Assembly: GCF_002115805.1 (NCBI RefSeq)
Contig: NZ_JFKC01000020.1
Span: 1 to 64,000 of the forward strand
Length of the DNA: 64,000 nt
DNA from: Marivita geojedonensis
GTDB lineage: Bacteria > Pseudomonadota > Alphaproteobacteria > Rhodobacterales > Rhodobacteraceae
Reading direction: 5' to 3'
The notes below the pieces were generated by a model, which saw nothing but the letters and a program-made list of their open reading frames with translations, did no database searches and was not told where the DNA came from. Positions 6,607 to 15,191 of this stretch are shown piece by piece; position 1 is the first letter of the stretch; every line of letters starts with the position of its first letter. A program made the position numbers and the translations under genes.

Positions 6607-7941
6607 CTAGAGATAGTCGGAGCGCTGCAACCCGTACTTGGCCATCTTTTCGTTCAGCGTCCGGCGCGGGAGGCAAAGCTCTTCCATCACCGACGCAATC
6701 GACCCGCGATGGCGGCGCATCGTGTTGTCGATCAGCATCCGCTCGAACGCCTCGACATATTCCTTGAGCGGCTTGCCCTCGGTCGTCATCACCGGCTGCA
6801 TCTCGTCATGGTCGGACATCAGCAGCGACGCGATGGTGCCCGTCCCCCGACGCGATTGCAGTACGGCGCGTTCGGCCAGATTGATAAGCTGGCGCACGTT
6901 CCCGGGCCACGGCGCCTGCAACAGTTGCGCGGCTTCCTGCGCGCTGACCTGCGGTGCGTCGCAGCCGTATTCGTCGGCAAACTGATCGGCCAAAGCCGTG
7001 AACAGTGTCAGGATGTCCTCGCCGCGGTTGCGCAGCGGTGGCGCGGTGATCTTGAGCGCGGCCAGTCGGTAGTAGAGGTCCGGACGCAGCGCATCCTCGC
7101 AGGTGCGACCCTCGTCCTGGAGGTTGCAGATGGCGACGATGCGTGTTTCCGGCGGTGTGCCCTGATCGTTGATCATGGTGAGAAGACGCGCCTGCGCGGC
7201 ATCCGACAGCGCCTCGATATCTTCCAGCACCAGAGTTCCGCCACGTGCTTCCTCAACCGCAGGCAGACGGGAGTCTTCGGGCTGCATCGGCCCGAACAAA
7301 CGCCGGATCAGCGTGTCCTCATCCATCGCGGCGCAGGAGATCAGGACGAATTTCTTACCCGCCCGACTGCCCACCGCGTGCAGCGCATGGGCGACCAGGG
7401 TCTTGCCGGTGCCGGTTTCCCCGTCGATCAGAACATGCCCGTCCGCTTGACCAAGATCGAGAATATCCTCGCGCAGGCGCTCCATTGCGGGGCTTGCGCC
7501 GATCAGCTTGCGCATCATCTGCGATCCATCGCCCAACTCGCGCCGCAGCGCCCGGTTGTCGAGCGTCAGGCGCCGCGCATTGGTGGCCTTCTTGGCAAGG
7601 TCCGACATGCGGTCGGGGTTGAAGGGCTTTTCAAGGAAATCGAACGCGCCGATGCGCATCGCCTCAACGGCCATCGGCACATCACCATGGCCGGTGATCA
7701 TGATGACCGGAAGCGCCGAGTCCGATCCCAGCAGTTTCCGTAGAAGCTGGATTCCATCCATCCCCGGCATTTTGATGTCGGAAATCACGATCCCCGGATA
7801 ATCCGCACCCACCGTGCCAAGCGCCTCTTCGGCGCTGGCAAAGGTTTCGGTGTCGTAGCCCGACAGCGCCAGCCACTGGCTGATCGATTGGCGCATGTCC
7901 TTTTCGTCGTCGACTATGGCAATCTTCATGGCTTTGCCCAT
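6607..7941 (-). CDS. dctD: C4-dicarboxylate response regulator DctD-like, without GAFTGA
   Basis: The 444-residue regulator has a receiver domain (phosphoacceptor Asp55 in ISDIKMPG, Lys near 105), an AAA+ domain with Walker A GETGTGKT at 174-181 and Walker B region GGTLVLEDI at 234-242, and a C-terminal Fis-type helix-turn-helix. It follows the kinase gene dctB by four bases and is probably cotranscribed with it. The striking feature is that the sigma-54-contacting GAFTGA loop, expected just after LFG (215-217), is absent: the sequence runs LFGPMQPEDSRLPAVEEA straight to Walker B, whose acidic pair is also ED instead of DE. Activation of sigma-54 promoters is therefore doubtful. No dctPQM transporter genes lie in the window. 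Confidence 0.85.
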   Translation of the reverse strand: MGKAMKIAIVDDEKDMRQSISQWLALSGYDTETFASAEEALGTVGADYPGIVISDIKMPGMDGIQLLRKLLGSDSALPVIMITGHGDVPMAVEAMRIGAFDFLEKPFNPDRMSDLAKKATNARRLTLDNRALRRELGDGSQMMRKLIGASPAMERLREDILDLGQADGHVLIDGETGTGKTLVAHALHAVGSRAGKKFVLISCAAMDEDTLIRRLFGPMQPEDSRLPAVEEARGGTLVLEDIEALSDAAQARLLTMINDQGTPPETRIVAICNLQDEGRTCEDALRPDLYYRLAALKITAPPLRNRGEDILTLFTALADQFADEYGCDAPQVSAQEAAQLLQAPWPGNVRQLINLAERAVLQSRRGTGTIASLLMSDHDEMQPVMTTEGKPLKEYVEAFERMLIDNTMRRHRGSIASVMEELCLPRRTLNEKMAKYGLQRSDYL

Positions 7942-7945
7942 GGCT

Positions 7946-9688
7946 TCACTCCGCCGCCTGCGTTTGGTCGTTCAAGATCGGTAACTGCATTTCAAACACC
8001 GCGCCGCCACCTTCGGCGTTGCGGGCCAGCAGCCGTCCCCCAAGGTCGTTCACGATCCCCGAGGAAATGGCAAGACCCAGCCCGACGCCATCGCCGGGCT
8101 GCTTTGTGGTGTAGAAGGGTTCAAACAGAGCATCGAGGTCTTCGATCCCGTGCCCGTTGTCCCGGATGGTCAGCGTCGCCGTTTCCCCGCTTGCGAGAAT
8201 GATCTCAAGCTGCGGATCGGAGACCGCCTTGGTTGCATCAAGCGCGTTGCGCAGCAGGTTCACCATGACCTGTTCAATGCGCATCCGGTCGCCCATAACG
8301 AGCACCTTGTCCTCGGGCAGGATCTTGGTGATCTTGACCTTCCGCGACTTCAGCTGCGGCTCCATCATCGACAGGGATGAGGCCAGCGCATCGCCCATAT
8401 TCACAGGCGAAAACGCCTCTTGTCCCTTGCGGGCATAGCTTTTGAGCTGACGCGTGATGCCGCCCATGCGTTCGATCAGATCGTCGATCCGGCTGAAGGC
8501 CGAAAGCGCTTCTTCCGGTCGGTTGCGCCGCATCAGGAGCTTGGCCCCGGCCAGATAGGTTTTCATCGCAGCGAGCGGCTGGTTCAGTTCGTGACTGACC
8601 GCTGCAGACATCTCACCCAGAGCCGCCAATTTGGAGCTCTGCGCCAGCGTCTGTTCCGCAACGGCAAGGGTTTCCTGCACCCGTTCCCGTTCGGCGATTT
8701 CCCGCTGCAGCCTCTGGTTCAATGCGCGAAGCTCTGCCGACTCGCGCTGGAAGAGCGCCATGCGCAGCGCCGTCTTGCGGCTGAGTGCGTAGAATGCCAG
8801 CGCCAGCAGAATCGCGAATCCCATGATTTCCAGCGCGAGTACGGCATTCACCCGTTCCCGAACGCTGGAATAGGTGGTGAAGGTGGTCATGTTCCAGCCG
8901 CGGAATGGGATGCGACCCTCGATCTGCATGACCGCCTCACCCTGAAAATAGGCATCCGCAGGCAAAGCCGTCCAATCCGCCGTGGCCCGGATCGCGCGCT
9001 CGATGGCACTGTCGGCCGGTTCGCGTTCAAGAGCGGTCTCGACCGTTTGCCCACGCCAGCGCGGTTCCGTCGCAAGAATGATCTCACCTTCGCTGTTCGT
9101 CACCAGAACAGCATCCGATATCCCCGCCCAGGCGCGCTCGAACTTGGCAAGATCCACTTCGACAACAATCACGCCGATGGACTGGCTCTGACTTTCGATG
9201 CGGCGCGAATAGCTGAAGGTGAAACTGCCCACCTCCTCGCGCTGCGCCGTGAAAACGGTGGCATTCGACCGGAGGGCCTCTACGAAATAGGCCGCGTTGC
9301 GATGCTGTTCGCCCAGCCGTTCGCGGCTTGTCGCGGCAACCGTGCGGCCATCGCGGTCGAGCAGCATGAGTGAGGCGGCACCGATCTCGTCCACGAACGA
9401 GATCAGGCGTTGGGAACTCTGCGAAAAATCACCCGAATTGAGCGCTCCGATCAACGCGGGGTCCCGCGCCAGAAGCTGAGGCACGATGGCGTTGCGGCGC
9501 AGCTCGGACACGAGGTTGCCGGAATACAGCGCCAGCCTCAGTTCCGCGCGATTGCGCGTGCTTTCCGTAAAACGGTCAGTGAGGTAGCGGTTGGTGACAA
9601 AGACCGTCCCCACCGCAACGGCGATCAGAATGAACAAAGCACCGCGCACCCGCCAGGACAGAGATCCTGACCGGGTGTTCTGACGCAT
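7946..9688 (-). CDS. dctB: C4-dicarboxylate sensor histidine kinase
   Basis: DctB senses C4-dicarboxylates in the periplasm and phosphorylates DctD. The protein (580 residues from the start chosen) has a membrane helix near the N-terminus (ALFILIAVAVGTVFV), a periplasmic PDC/dCache sensor of about 240 residues, a second helix (IMGFAILLALAFYAL), a coiled-coil (RALNQRLQREIAERERVQ), a HisKA motif with phospho-His in SHELNQPLAAMK and a HATPase with DNGHGIEDLD and GVGLGLAI. I prefer ATG 9688, which has AAAGGG upstream; an ATG at 9709 without a ribosome site would add seven residues. It is coupled to dctD, whose start lies four bases after its stop. Confidence 0.88.
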   Translation of the reverse strand: MRQNTRSGSLSWRVRGALFILIAVAVGTVFVTNRYLTDRFTESTRNRAELRLALYSGNLVSELRRNAIVPQLLARDPALIGALNSGDFSQSSQRLISFVDEIGAASLMLLDRDGRTVAATSRERLGEQHRNAAYFVEALRSNATVFTAQREEVGSFTFSYSRRIESQSQSIGVIVVEVDLAKFERAWAGISDAVLVTNSEGEIILATEPRWRGQTVETALEREPADSAIERAIRATADWTALPADAYFQGEAVMQIEGRIPFRGWNMTTFTTYSSVRERVNAVLALEIMGFAILLALAFYALSRKTALRMALFQRESAELRALNQRLQREIAERERVQETLAVAEQTLAQSSKLAALGEMSAAVSHELNQPLAAMKTYLAGAKLLMRRNRPEEALSAFSRIDDLIERMGGITRQLKSYARKGQEAFSPVNMGDALASSLSMMEPQLKSRKVKITKILPEDKVLVMGDRMRIEQVMVNLLRNALDATKAVSDPQLEIILASGETATLTIRDNGHGIEDLDALFEPFYTTKQPGDGVGLGLAISSGIVNDLGGRLLARNAEGGGAVFEMQLPILNDQTQAAE

Positions 9689-9776
9689 CACTGAGCTGCC
9701 CTTTGCCATTGCGTGAAGATAGGCAAAAGCCGTGATCCGCTCAAGCGGCGGCGCGTCACAGGGACGTCAACCGGCG

Positions 9777-10445
9777 CTAAGCCGCTGCCAGCGCGCTTGC
9801 GATGCTTGCGAACATCGCTTTGCCGTCCGTTCCACCGTGTTTTTCATCCGCTGCGCGTTCGGGATGCGGCATCATACCAAGCACGCGGCGGTTCTCGGAC
9901 AGGATGCCCGCGATATCCGCCGTCGATCCGTTTGGATTATCGGCATATCGGAAAGCGATGCGATCCTCAGCGGTCAATTGCGCCACAACCTCATCGGAAG
10001 CTGTGTAATTGCCATCATGGTGCGCAATCGGGATACCGATCTGCTGTCCTGCCTCGTAACCTGCCGTGTAGATGCTGTCGCTGGTGCCCACGATCAGCGG
10101 CACAGTGCGGCAGATGTATTTGAGACCTGCATTCCGCAGCAGTGCGCCGGGAAGCAGTTTGGTTTCGGTCAGCACCTGAAAGCCGTTGCAGATGCCCAGC
10201 ACGAACCCGCCGCGCTCGGCATGGGTCTTGATATCCCGGCAGATCGGGGAATTCGCAGCAATTGCACCACAGCGCAGGTAGTCGCCAAAGGAGAACCCGC
10301 CGGGAATGCCCACAATATCGATGCCCGCCGGCAGAGACGTATCTTTGTGCCAGACCATCTCGACCTGGCATCCCGCCTCGCGGAACGCCACGGCCAGATC
10401 CCGGTCGCAGTTCGATCCGGGGAAGACAACAACCGCCGCGCGCAT
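9777..10445 (-). CDS. purQ: Phosphoribosylformylglycinamidine synthase, glutaminase subunit
   Basis: PurQ releases ammonia from glutamine for PurL in step four of purine synthesis. The 222-residue class I glutamine amidotransferase shows the nucleophile in LGICNGFQ (about residue 87) and the His-Pro-Glu partner in MMPHPERA near 195. The start ATG at 10445 overlaps the purS stop by one base (ATGA), matching the PurS-PurQ-PurL complex, which needs both subunits in balance. The small-PurL gene is not in the window. Confidence 0.95.
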   Translation of the reverse strand: MRAAVVVFPGSNCDRDLAVAFREAGCQVEMVWHKDTSLPAGIDIVGIPGGFSFGDYLRCGAIAANSPICRDIKTHAERGGFVLGICNGFQVLTETKLLPGALLRNAGLKYICRTVPLIVGTSDSIYTAGYEAGQQIGIPIAHHDGNYTASDEVVAQLTAEDRIAFRYADNPNGSTADIAGILSENRRVLGMMPHPERAADEKHGGTDGKAMFASIASALAAA

Positions 10446-10675
10446 CAGCTCATCTCGATCTGGTAGCTTTCGATCACCGTGTTGGCGAGCAGCTTTTCGC
10501 ACATCTCGCGCACGGTGTCTTCGGACGTTCCGTCGGCCAGATCCAGTTCGATCACCTTGCCCTGACGCACCTTCTCGACACCGTCAAACCCCAGCCCGCC
10601 AAGAGCGTGACGCACCGCTTCGCCCTGCGGGTCGAGAACCCCGTCCTTCAGCATCACATGCACCCGTGCTTTCAT
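10445..10675 (-). CDS. purS: Phosphoribosylformylglycinamidine synthase subunit PurS
   Basis: PurS is the small structural subunit that bridges PurQ and small PurL. The 76-residue protein starts MKARVHVMLKDGVLDPQGEA and carries the typical GQGKxIEL-like strand (VRQGKVIELDL) in the middle and a final amphipathic strand. Its stop overlaps the purQ start, and purC lies upstream on the same strand, giving the order purC-purS-purQ. ATG 10675 gives exactly the family length. Confidence 0.95.
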   Translation of the reverse strand: MKARVHVMLKDGVLDPQGEAVRHALGGLGFDGVEKVRQGKVIELDLADGTSEDTVREMCEKLLANTVIESYQIEMS

Positions 10676-10710
10676 GATCGTCTCCGACTTGTCCGGGGGC
10701 GCAACAGTCC

Positions 10711-10737
10711 CCCTTCTTCTTTTTCCAAATATGCAAA
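10711..10737 (-). repeat. Dispersed intergenic motif, copy 1
   Basis: On the minus strand this reads GCATATTTGGAAAAAGAAG followed by AAGGGGG, lying between purC and purS downstream of the purC stop. It matches the consensus TATTT-GAAAA-GAAG seen in five further intergenic copies in this window (12853, 21513, 57501, 57654 and 62061). Confidence 0.5.
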
Positions 10738-10763
10738 CGCGAGGCCCACCACCGGGCACCGCA

Positions 10764-11525
10764 TCAGTTGATCAGCTTCGGCTTTTCCATCGGCGTTGCA
10801 TTGGCAGGCATCACCCCAAGACGACGGGCCACCTCGGTATAGGCGTCCGTCAGGTTGCCCAGATCGCGACGGAACACATCCTTATCGAGCTTGCGCCCGG
10901 TTTCGATGTCCCAGAGGCGGCAGCTGTCAGGGCTGATCTCGTCCGCAACCACAAGGCGCTGATAGTCGCCGTCATAGACGCGACCAATCTCGATCTTGAA
11001 ATCCACAAGCTTGATACCGACGCCGTACATCAGACCGGACATGAAATCGTTGACCCGAAGCGCGAGGCTGAGAATGTCGTCCATGTCCTGCTGGCTGGCC
11101 CAGCCAAAGGCGGCGATGTGTTCTTCGGTGACAAGCGGATCGCCCAGCTTGTCGTCCTTGTAGCAGTATTCGACAATCGGTCGCGGCAGCGGCGTGCCTT
11201 CTTCGATGCCCAGACGCTTGGCCATCGTGCCAGCGGCAAAATTGCGCACAATGACCTCGAGCGGGATGATTTCGCAGGATCGAACCAGCTGTTCCCGCAT
11301 GTTGAGCCGCTTGAGGAAATGGGTGGGCACTCCTATGGAATTCAGGCCCACCATAAAGAACTCGCTCAGGCGGTTGTTGAGCACCCCTTTGCCGTCAATC
11401 ACGTCCCGCTTTTCGGCGTTGAAAGCGGTCGCATCGTCCTTGAAATACTGGACAATCGTGCCCGGCTCTGGGCCTTCATAAAGGATCTTCGCTTTGCCTT
11501 CGTAAATCTTCTTGCGACGGGCCAT
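10764..11525 (-). CDS. purC: Phosphoribosylaminoimidazole-succinocarboxamide synthase
   Basis: PurC (SAICAR synthetase) joins aspartate to CAIR using ATP. The 253-residue sequence starts [20 protein letters not shown], the typical SAICAR N-terminus with the ATP-contacting YEGKAK, and includes [11 protein letters not shown] and VDFKIEIGR, the two family signatures. A start at 11702 would add a long Cys-rich tail with no family resemblance and is rejected. It leads the minus-strand purC-purS-purQ group, divergent from the ATPase zeta-subunit gene. Confidence 0.95.
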   Translation of the reverse strand: MARRKKIYEGKAKILYEGPEPGTIVQYFKDDATAFNAEKRDVIDGKGVLNNRLSEFFMVGLNSIGVPTHFLKRLNMREQLVRSCEIIPLEVIVRNFAAGTMAKRLGIEEGTPLPRPIVEYCYKDDKLGDPLVTEEHIAAFGWASQQDMDDILSLALRVNDFMSGLMYGVGIKLVDFKIEIGRVYDGDYQRLVVADEISPDSCRLWDIETGRKLDKDVFRRDLGNLTDAYTEVARRLGVMPANATPMEKPKLIN

Positions 11526-11722
11526 GTGAGGTCTTTCTGTCAATGCGCCTGATGGCACGAAATGGGGGCGCGCACCTCTGTCCACACCTGCGGAAACCGG
11601 CTGCGGTTGATTGCCTCTTAGTGCATGCAGGCACATGCCGCAAGCAACGCACGCACTTGAACCGCGCGGCGCGTCGGGCCATACCAGACACAACACATTC
11701 ACTTCCCCGGGAGAACGACCTG

Positions 11723-12037
11723 ATGTCGACGTTTGATGACCGCGAACACGCCTTTGAAAACAAGTATGCCCACGATGCGGAAATGCAGTTCAAGGCTGAA
11801 GCCCGCAGAAACAAGTTGCTGGGCCTCTGGGCGGCCGAACTGATGGGCAAATCCGCGGACGAGGCTGCCGAATACGCGAAAGAAGTCGTGAAAGCGGATT
11901 TCGAGGAGGCAGGCCACGAGGACGTTGTCCGCAAGGTCTCGGGCGATCTGGGCGGCAAGGTGACGGATGACGAGATTCGCGCCAAGATGGCCGAACTGCT
12001 GGTCGTCGCCAAAGGCCAGGTGATGGACGAAGTCTGA
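11723..12037 (+). CDS. F1-ATPase inhibitor zeta subunit (DUF1476)
   Basis: This 104-residue helical protein ([20 protein letters not shown]...) belongs to DUF1476. Family knowledge from Paracoccus identifies these proteins as the zeta subunit, which inserts its N-terminal helix into F1-ATPase and blocks ATP hydrolysis in alphaproteobacteria. The inhibitory N-terminal segment ([15 protein letters not shown]) and the four-helix body are intact. ATG 11723 has GGGAG ten bases upstream. It is a single-gene unit, not part of an atp operon, and ends at a strong terminator. Confidence 0.9.
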   Translation: MSTFDDREHAFENKYAHDAEMQFKAEARRNKLLGLWAAELMGKSADEAAEYAKEVVKADFEEAGHEDVVRKVSGDLGGKVTDDEIRAKMAELLVVAKGQVMDEV

Positions 12038-12057
12038 TTTTCTGTCCTTAGAATGAT

Positions 12058-12089
12058 GCGCGCCCGCCCAGCCGGGCGCGCTTTTGTTT
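12058..12089 (+). terminator. Intrinsic terminator after the zeta-subunit gene
   Basis: GCGCGCCCG (12058-12066) pairs perfectly with CGGGCGCGC (12073-12081) around a six-base loop and is followed by TTTTGTTTT. Confidence 0.9.
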
Positions 12090-12111
12090 TCAGAAGCCAC
12101 CCAGAGGTCGC

Positions 12112-12771
12112 ATGTCGCACATCGTTCTGGTCCGCCATGGCCAAGCCAACACCGGCGCGCGGGATGAGGTCGATTACGACCGGCTGAGCCCTCTGGGGCA
12201 TCAGCAATCGGGATGGCTCGGTGAACATTTCCGTCAGAAGGGCGATGTCTTTGCACATGTCTGGACCGGCACCTTGCGGCGGCATGTCGAAACGGCAGAC
12301 GCGATTGCGCCCGACACGCCCGACACCGTCACGCGCGATGAGCGCCTGAACGAGCTGGAGTATTTCACCCTGTCGCAGCTGTTGGCCGAACAGCATGGCA
12401 TCACGCTGCCGACCGACCGCGAAGGGTTCGTGCGCCATCTGCCCTGTCTGTTCAGGCACTGGCAGGACGGCAAGCTGGAAGGCGCACCAGAGAGCTTCGA
12501 TCACTTTGAGACCCGTGTCCGGGATGCGCTCGACGAAATCTCTGCCCGACCGGGCCGGTCGCTGGTGGTGACCTCCGGCGGATTGATCGGAATGGCCATG
12601 CGGCTGACACTCGGTCTGGATCTGCCCGCCTTTTGCAACGTGTGCCTGTCGATCCAGAACACCTCGGTCAGTTCGTGGCTGCCGCTCGAGGGTCAATTGG
12701 CCCTGACCCAATTCAACGCCCTGCCGCATCTGGACACGCCGGATCGGCTGTTTGCCCAAACGCATATCTAA
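12112..12771 (+). CDS. Histidine-phosphatase-family protein lacking the second His
   Basis: This 219-residue protein starts MSHIVLVRHGQAN, the RHG motif of the phosphoglycerate mutase-like superfamily with nucleophile His9. The downstream Arg (TLRRHVETA) and Glu (LNELEYF) positions are recognisable. The second catalytic histidine, normally in (S)HGG, is replaced: the sequence is VVTSGGLIG at 152-160, with Ser155 where His is expected. It may be a reduced-activity or non-catalytic member, or use a different acid; similar SGG variants occur in related families. It stands alone after the terminator at 12058. Confidence 0.8.
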   Translation: MSHIVLVRHGQANTGARDEVDYDRLSPLGHQQSGWLGEHFRQKGDVFAHVWTGTLRRHVETADAIAPDTPDTVTRDERLNELEYFTLSQLLAEQHGITLPTDREGFVRHLPCLFRHWQDGKLEGAPESFDHFETRVRDALDEISARPGRSLVVTSGGLIGMAMRLTLGLDLPAFCNVCLSIQNTSVSSWLPLEGQLALTQFNALPHLDTPDRLFAQTHI

Positions 12772-12852
12772 GGGGTTCTGCCGGACATGAGCGCGCTGGC
12801 GCGCGCGCTTCGCATCTCGGTCCTCGCGCTGCGCGCTGCGGCCTCGGGATTG

Positions 12853-12888
12853 CCTCCGGCGGAGGTATTTTTGAAACGAAGAAGCAAG
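12853..12888 (+). repeat. Dispersed intergenic motif, copy 2 (hairpin type)
   Basis: CCTCC-GGC-GGAGG forms a compact hairpin followed by TATTTTTGAAACGAAGAAG. It lies in the 180-base gap after the phosphatase-like gene, in the same orientation as that gene, so it may act as a terminator. Its TATTT...GAA...GAAG tail matches the other copies. Confidence 0.55.
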
Positions 12889-12952
12889 GGACGGGCTTTT
12901 GTCCCGGCGTGGTCATGGCTAGGGTGCGGCGAGTCGAAACAAGGGGGACGGG

Positions 12953-14005
12953 ATGACCCATCTTTGGGTGCGCGCGGAGAGCCGCGAGAACGAAGAACGT
13001 GTCGGCATACTGCCAGAGGGTGTTGCCGATTTGGTCGCGCAGGGTATCGAGGTGACCGTCGAAGACAGTGCAACGCGTGTTATTCCGATCTCCGATTACG
13101 CCAATACAGGCGCAACCATTGCGCCAGAAGGCAGTTGGACCGACGCGCCCGCCGATGCGATCATATTCGGGTTAAAAGAATTACCGGATAATGGCACGCC
13201 ACTGCGCCATCGGCACATCATGTTCGGACATGCCTATAAGGGTCAGCCTTCCGGGCAAAAGCTTCTGGCGCGGTTCAGATCGGGCGGTGGCGCGCTTTAT
13301 GATCTCGAATACCTTGAAAACGAAGACGGGCGGCGCGTGGCGGCGTTTGGCTATTGGGCCGGTTATGCGGGCGCGGCGGTGTCGCTCCTCGCTTATGCGG
13401 CACAGCAGAGCGGCACGCCCTGCCCCGCGGTCAGCACCTGGCCGTCCTCGAAAGCCATGCGCGACGATGTGAAAACGGCCCTCAACGGGGCAACACCCTC
13501 GGCATTGGTGATCGGCGCTTTGGGACGGGTCGGAACCGGGGCCAGCGACCTGTGTGAAGAGGTCGGCCTGACCGTGACCAAATGGGACATGGCGGAAACC
13601 GCGCATGGCGGCCCGTTCCCGGAAGTTCTTGAAAACACGATGTTTTTCAACTGCATCCTTGCGCGTCCGGGCACCCCGGTCTTTGTGCCCGCCGACACAT
13701 GCGGACAGACGCGCGACCTGCGGGTGATCGGGGATATTGCCTGCGATCCGGACAGCGATTTCTCTCCGATCAAGGTCTATGACCACGTGACAAGCTGGGA
13801 CGCGCCGGTGACACGGGTCTGTGACGCGCCGCCGCTCGACGTGATGGCAATCGACAATCTTCCCTCGCTGATGCCGCGTGAATCCTCAGAGGATTTCGCA
13901 GCGCAGCTCCTTCCGCACCTCAAAACGCTTGGCGCCATCGACCAAGGCGTCTGGGGGTGCGCAAAGACCTATTTCGACACGCATATCCAGAAGGTGACAA
14001 CATGA
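12953..14005 (+). CDS. Saccharopine dehydrogenase (NAD, L-lysine-forming type)
   Basis: This 350-residue protein resembles LYS1-type saccharopine dehydrogenase/lysine-2-oxoglutarate reductase, which interconverts lysine plus 2-oxoglutarate and saccharopine. It starts with the AlaDh/PNT-like N-terminal domain (WVRAESRENEERVGILPEG, with the conserved Arg-Glu-Arg lysine-binding set) and has FGHAYKGQ near residue 85 and a Rossmann region (VIGALGRVGTGASDL, about 181-195). Its stop overlaps the next gene's start (ATGA), so the two make the two-enzyme equivalent of the bifunctional plant and animal LKR/SDH. Catabolic direction is inferred. Confidence 0.85.
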   Translation: MTHLWVRAESRENEERVGILPEGVADLVAQGIEVTVEDSATRVIPISDYANTGATIAPEGSWTDAPADAIIFGLKELPDNGTPLRHRHIMFGHAYKGQPSGQKLLARFRSGGGALYDLEYLENEDGRRVAAFGYWAGYAGAAVSLLAYAAQQSGTPCPAVSTWPSSKAMRDDVKTALNGATPSALVIGALGRVGTGASDLCEEVGLTVTKWDMAETAHGGPFPEVLENTMFFNCILARPGTPVFVPADTCGQTRDLRVIGDIACDPDSDFSPIKVYDHVTSWDAPVTRVCDAPPLDVMAIDNLPSLMPRESSEDFAAQLLPHLKTLGAIDQGVWGCAKTYFDTHIQKVTT

Positions 14006-15135
14006 CGACGGTGCATTGGTGTGGTACGGGCCTGTCTTCGGTGCCCGGCCTTCGGCGGCTGATCCAGGACGGGCACTCCGTGACGGTGTGGAACCGCACG
14101 GTCGAAAAAGCCCGCAAGGCGGTGGGCGACCTGATCGACGACATCCGCGTGTTCGATCCGGCGGCATTGGCCGAAGCGGTTCAGCCCGGCGATGTGGTGG
14201 TGTCGATGCTGCCCGGCGACTGGCATGTGCAACTGGCGCGGATCGCCATCGACCACAAAGCGCATTTCGTATCATCCTCCTATATCGCACCCGAGATGCG
14301 CGCGCTGGATGCAGCGGCGAAACTGGCGGGCGTGGCGCTGGTCAACGAGGTCGGCCTCGATCCGGGGATCGACCATCTGATGGCGCATCATCTGGTTGCG
14401 GATTACCGTAAGAGCGCCGCGTATAGCGCTGAAAACGTTATCTCTTTCAAATCCTACTGCGGAGGCGTGCCGAAGGTCGCCAACGCGTTCCGCTATAAGT
14501 TCAGCTGGGCGCCGGTTGGTGTTCTGAAAGCGTTGCGATCCCCCTCGAAATCAATCCGGCATTTCACCGAGCTTGACGTTAAGCGGCCATGGGATGCGAT
14601 CACGCGCTACGACGCGCCTCTGCCGCAGCCCGAAGCGTTCGAGGTCTATCCCAACCGGGACAGCCTGCCCTTCATGGCGGATTATCGGTTTGAGCCGACC
14701 TGGAAAGTGAAGGAATTTGTCCGCGGCACGCTGCGTCTGAACGGATGGGCAGATGCGTGGGAGGACATCTTTGCCGAAGTCGGGACGGCCAGCGATGAAC
14801 GGCTGACCGAGATGGCCGCAGAGTTGCTTGAAAAGAACGCCTACGCCCCGGATGAGCCTGATCGTGTGGTGCTGTGCGTCGATCTGCTGGCAGAGAAAGA
14901 CGGCCGCGCGGTCTGGCACAAGACCTGTGTGATGGACGCCTGGGGTGATGCGCGCGGTACCGCCATGGCGCGTCTGGTGTCTGTGCCCGTTTCACTGGCG
15001 ATCGAAGCGGTGCTGAACCGCGAGATTCCGGCTGGGGTCAGCCCTGCCCCGCATGATCCGAAACTGGTGGAACGGTGGCTGGACGAGGTTCAGACACTGG
15101 CGCAGCACCTCATGGTGGTGGACCATCTGAATTAG
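14002..15135 (+). CDS. Saccharopine dehydrogenase family protein (L-glutamate-forming type)
   Basis: This 377-residue enzyme resembles LYS9-type saccharopine dehydrogenase, which splits saccharopine to 2-aminoadipate semialdehyde and glutamate. The N-terminal dinucleotide fold (HWCGTGLSSVPGL) is followed by SMLPGDWH and the signature NEVGLDPGIDHL near residue 116, then an extended substrate domain. ATG 14002 overlaps the preceding stop; a longer frame from 13957 lies wholly in the upstream gene and is rejected. The gene pair suggests lysine degradation through saccharopine. A terminator follows. Confidence 0.87.
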   Translation: MTTVHWCGTGLSSVPGLRRLIQDGHSVTVWNRTVEKARKAVGDLIDDIRVFDPAALAEAVQPGDVVVSMLPGDWHVQLARIAIDHKAHFVSSSYIAPEMRALDAAAKLAGVALVNEVGLDPGIDHLMAHHLVADYRKSAAYSAENVISFKSYCGGVPKVANAFRYKFSWAPVGVLKALRSPSKSIRHFTELDVKRPWDAITRYDAPLPQPEAFEVYPNRDSLPFMADYRFEPTWKVKEFVRGTLRLNGWADAWEDIFAEVGTASDERLTEMAAELLEKNAYAPDEPDRVVLCVDLLAEKDGRAVWHKTCVMDAWGDARGTAMARLVSVPVSLAIEAVLNREIPAGVSPAPHDPKLVERWLDEVQTLAQHLMVVDHLN

Positions 15136-15138
15136 GCG

Positions 15139-15170
15139 GCAAGGCGCTTCACAGCGCCTTGCTTTCCTTT
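15139..15170 (+). terminator. Terminator after the saccharopine operon
   Basis: GCAAGGCGC (15139-15147) and GCGCCTTGC (15154-15162) form a perfect 9-bp stem with a TTCACA loop, followed by TTTCCTTT. The convergent purB gene ends 21 bases later. Confidence 0.85.
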
Positions 15171-15191
15171 GGAAAGCTCATTCGACCGGGC

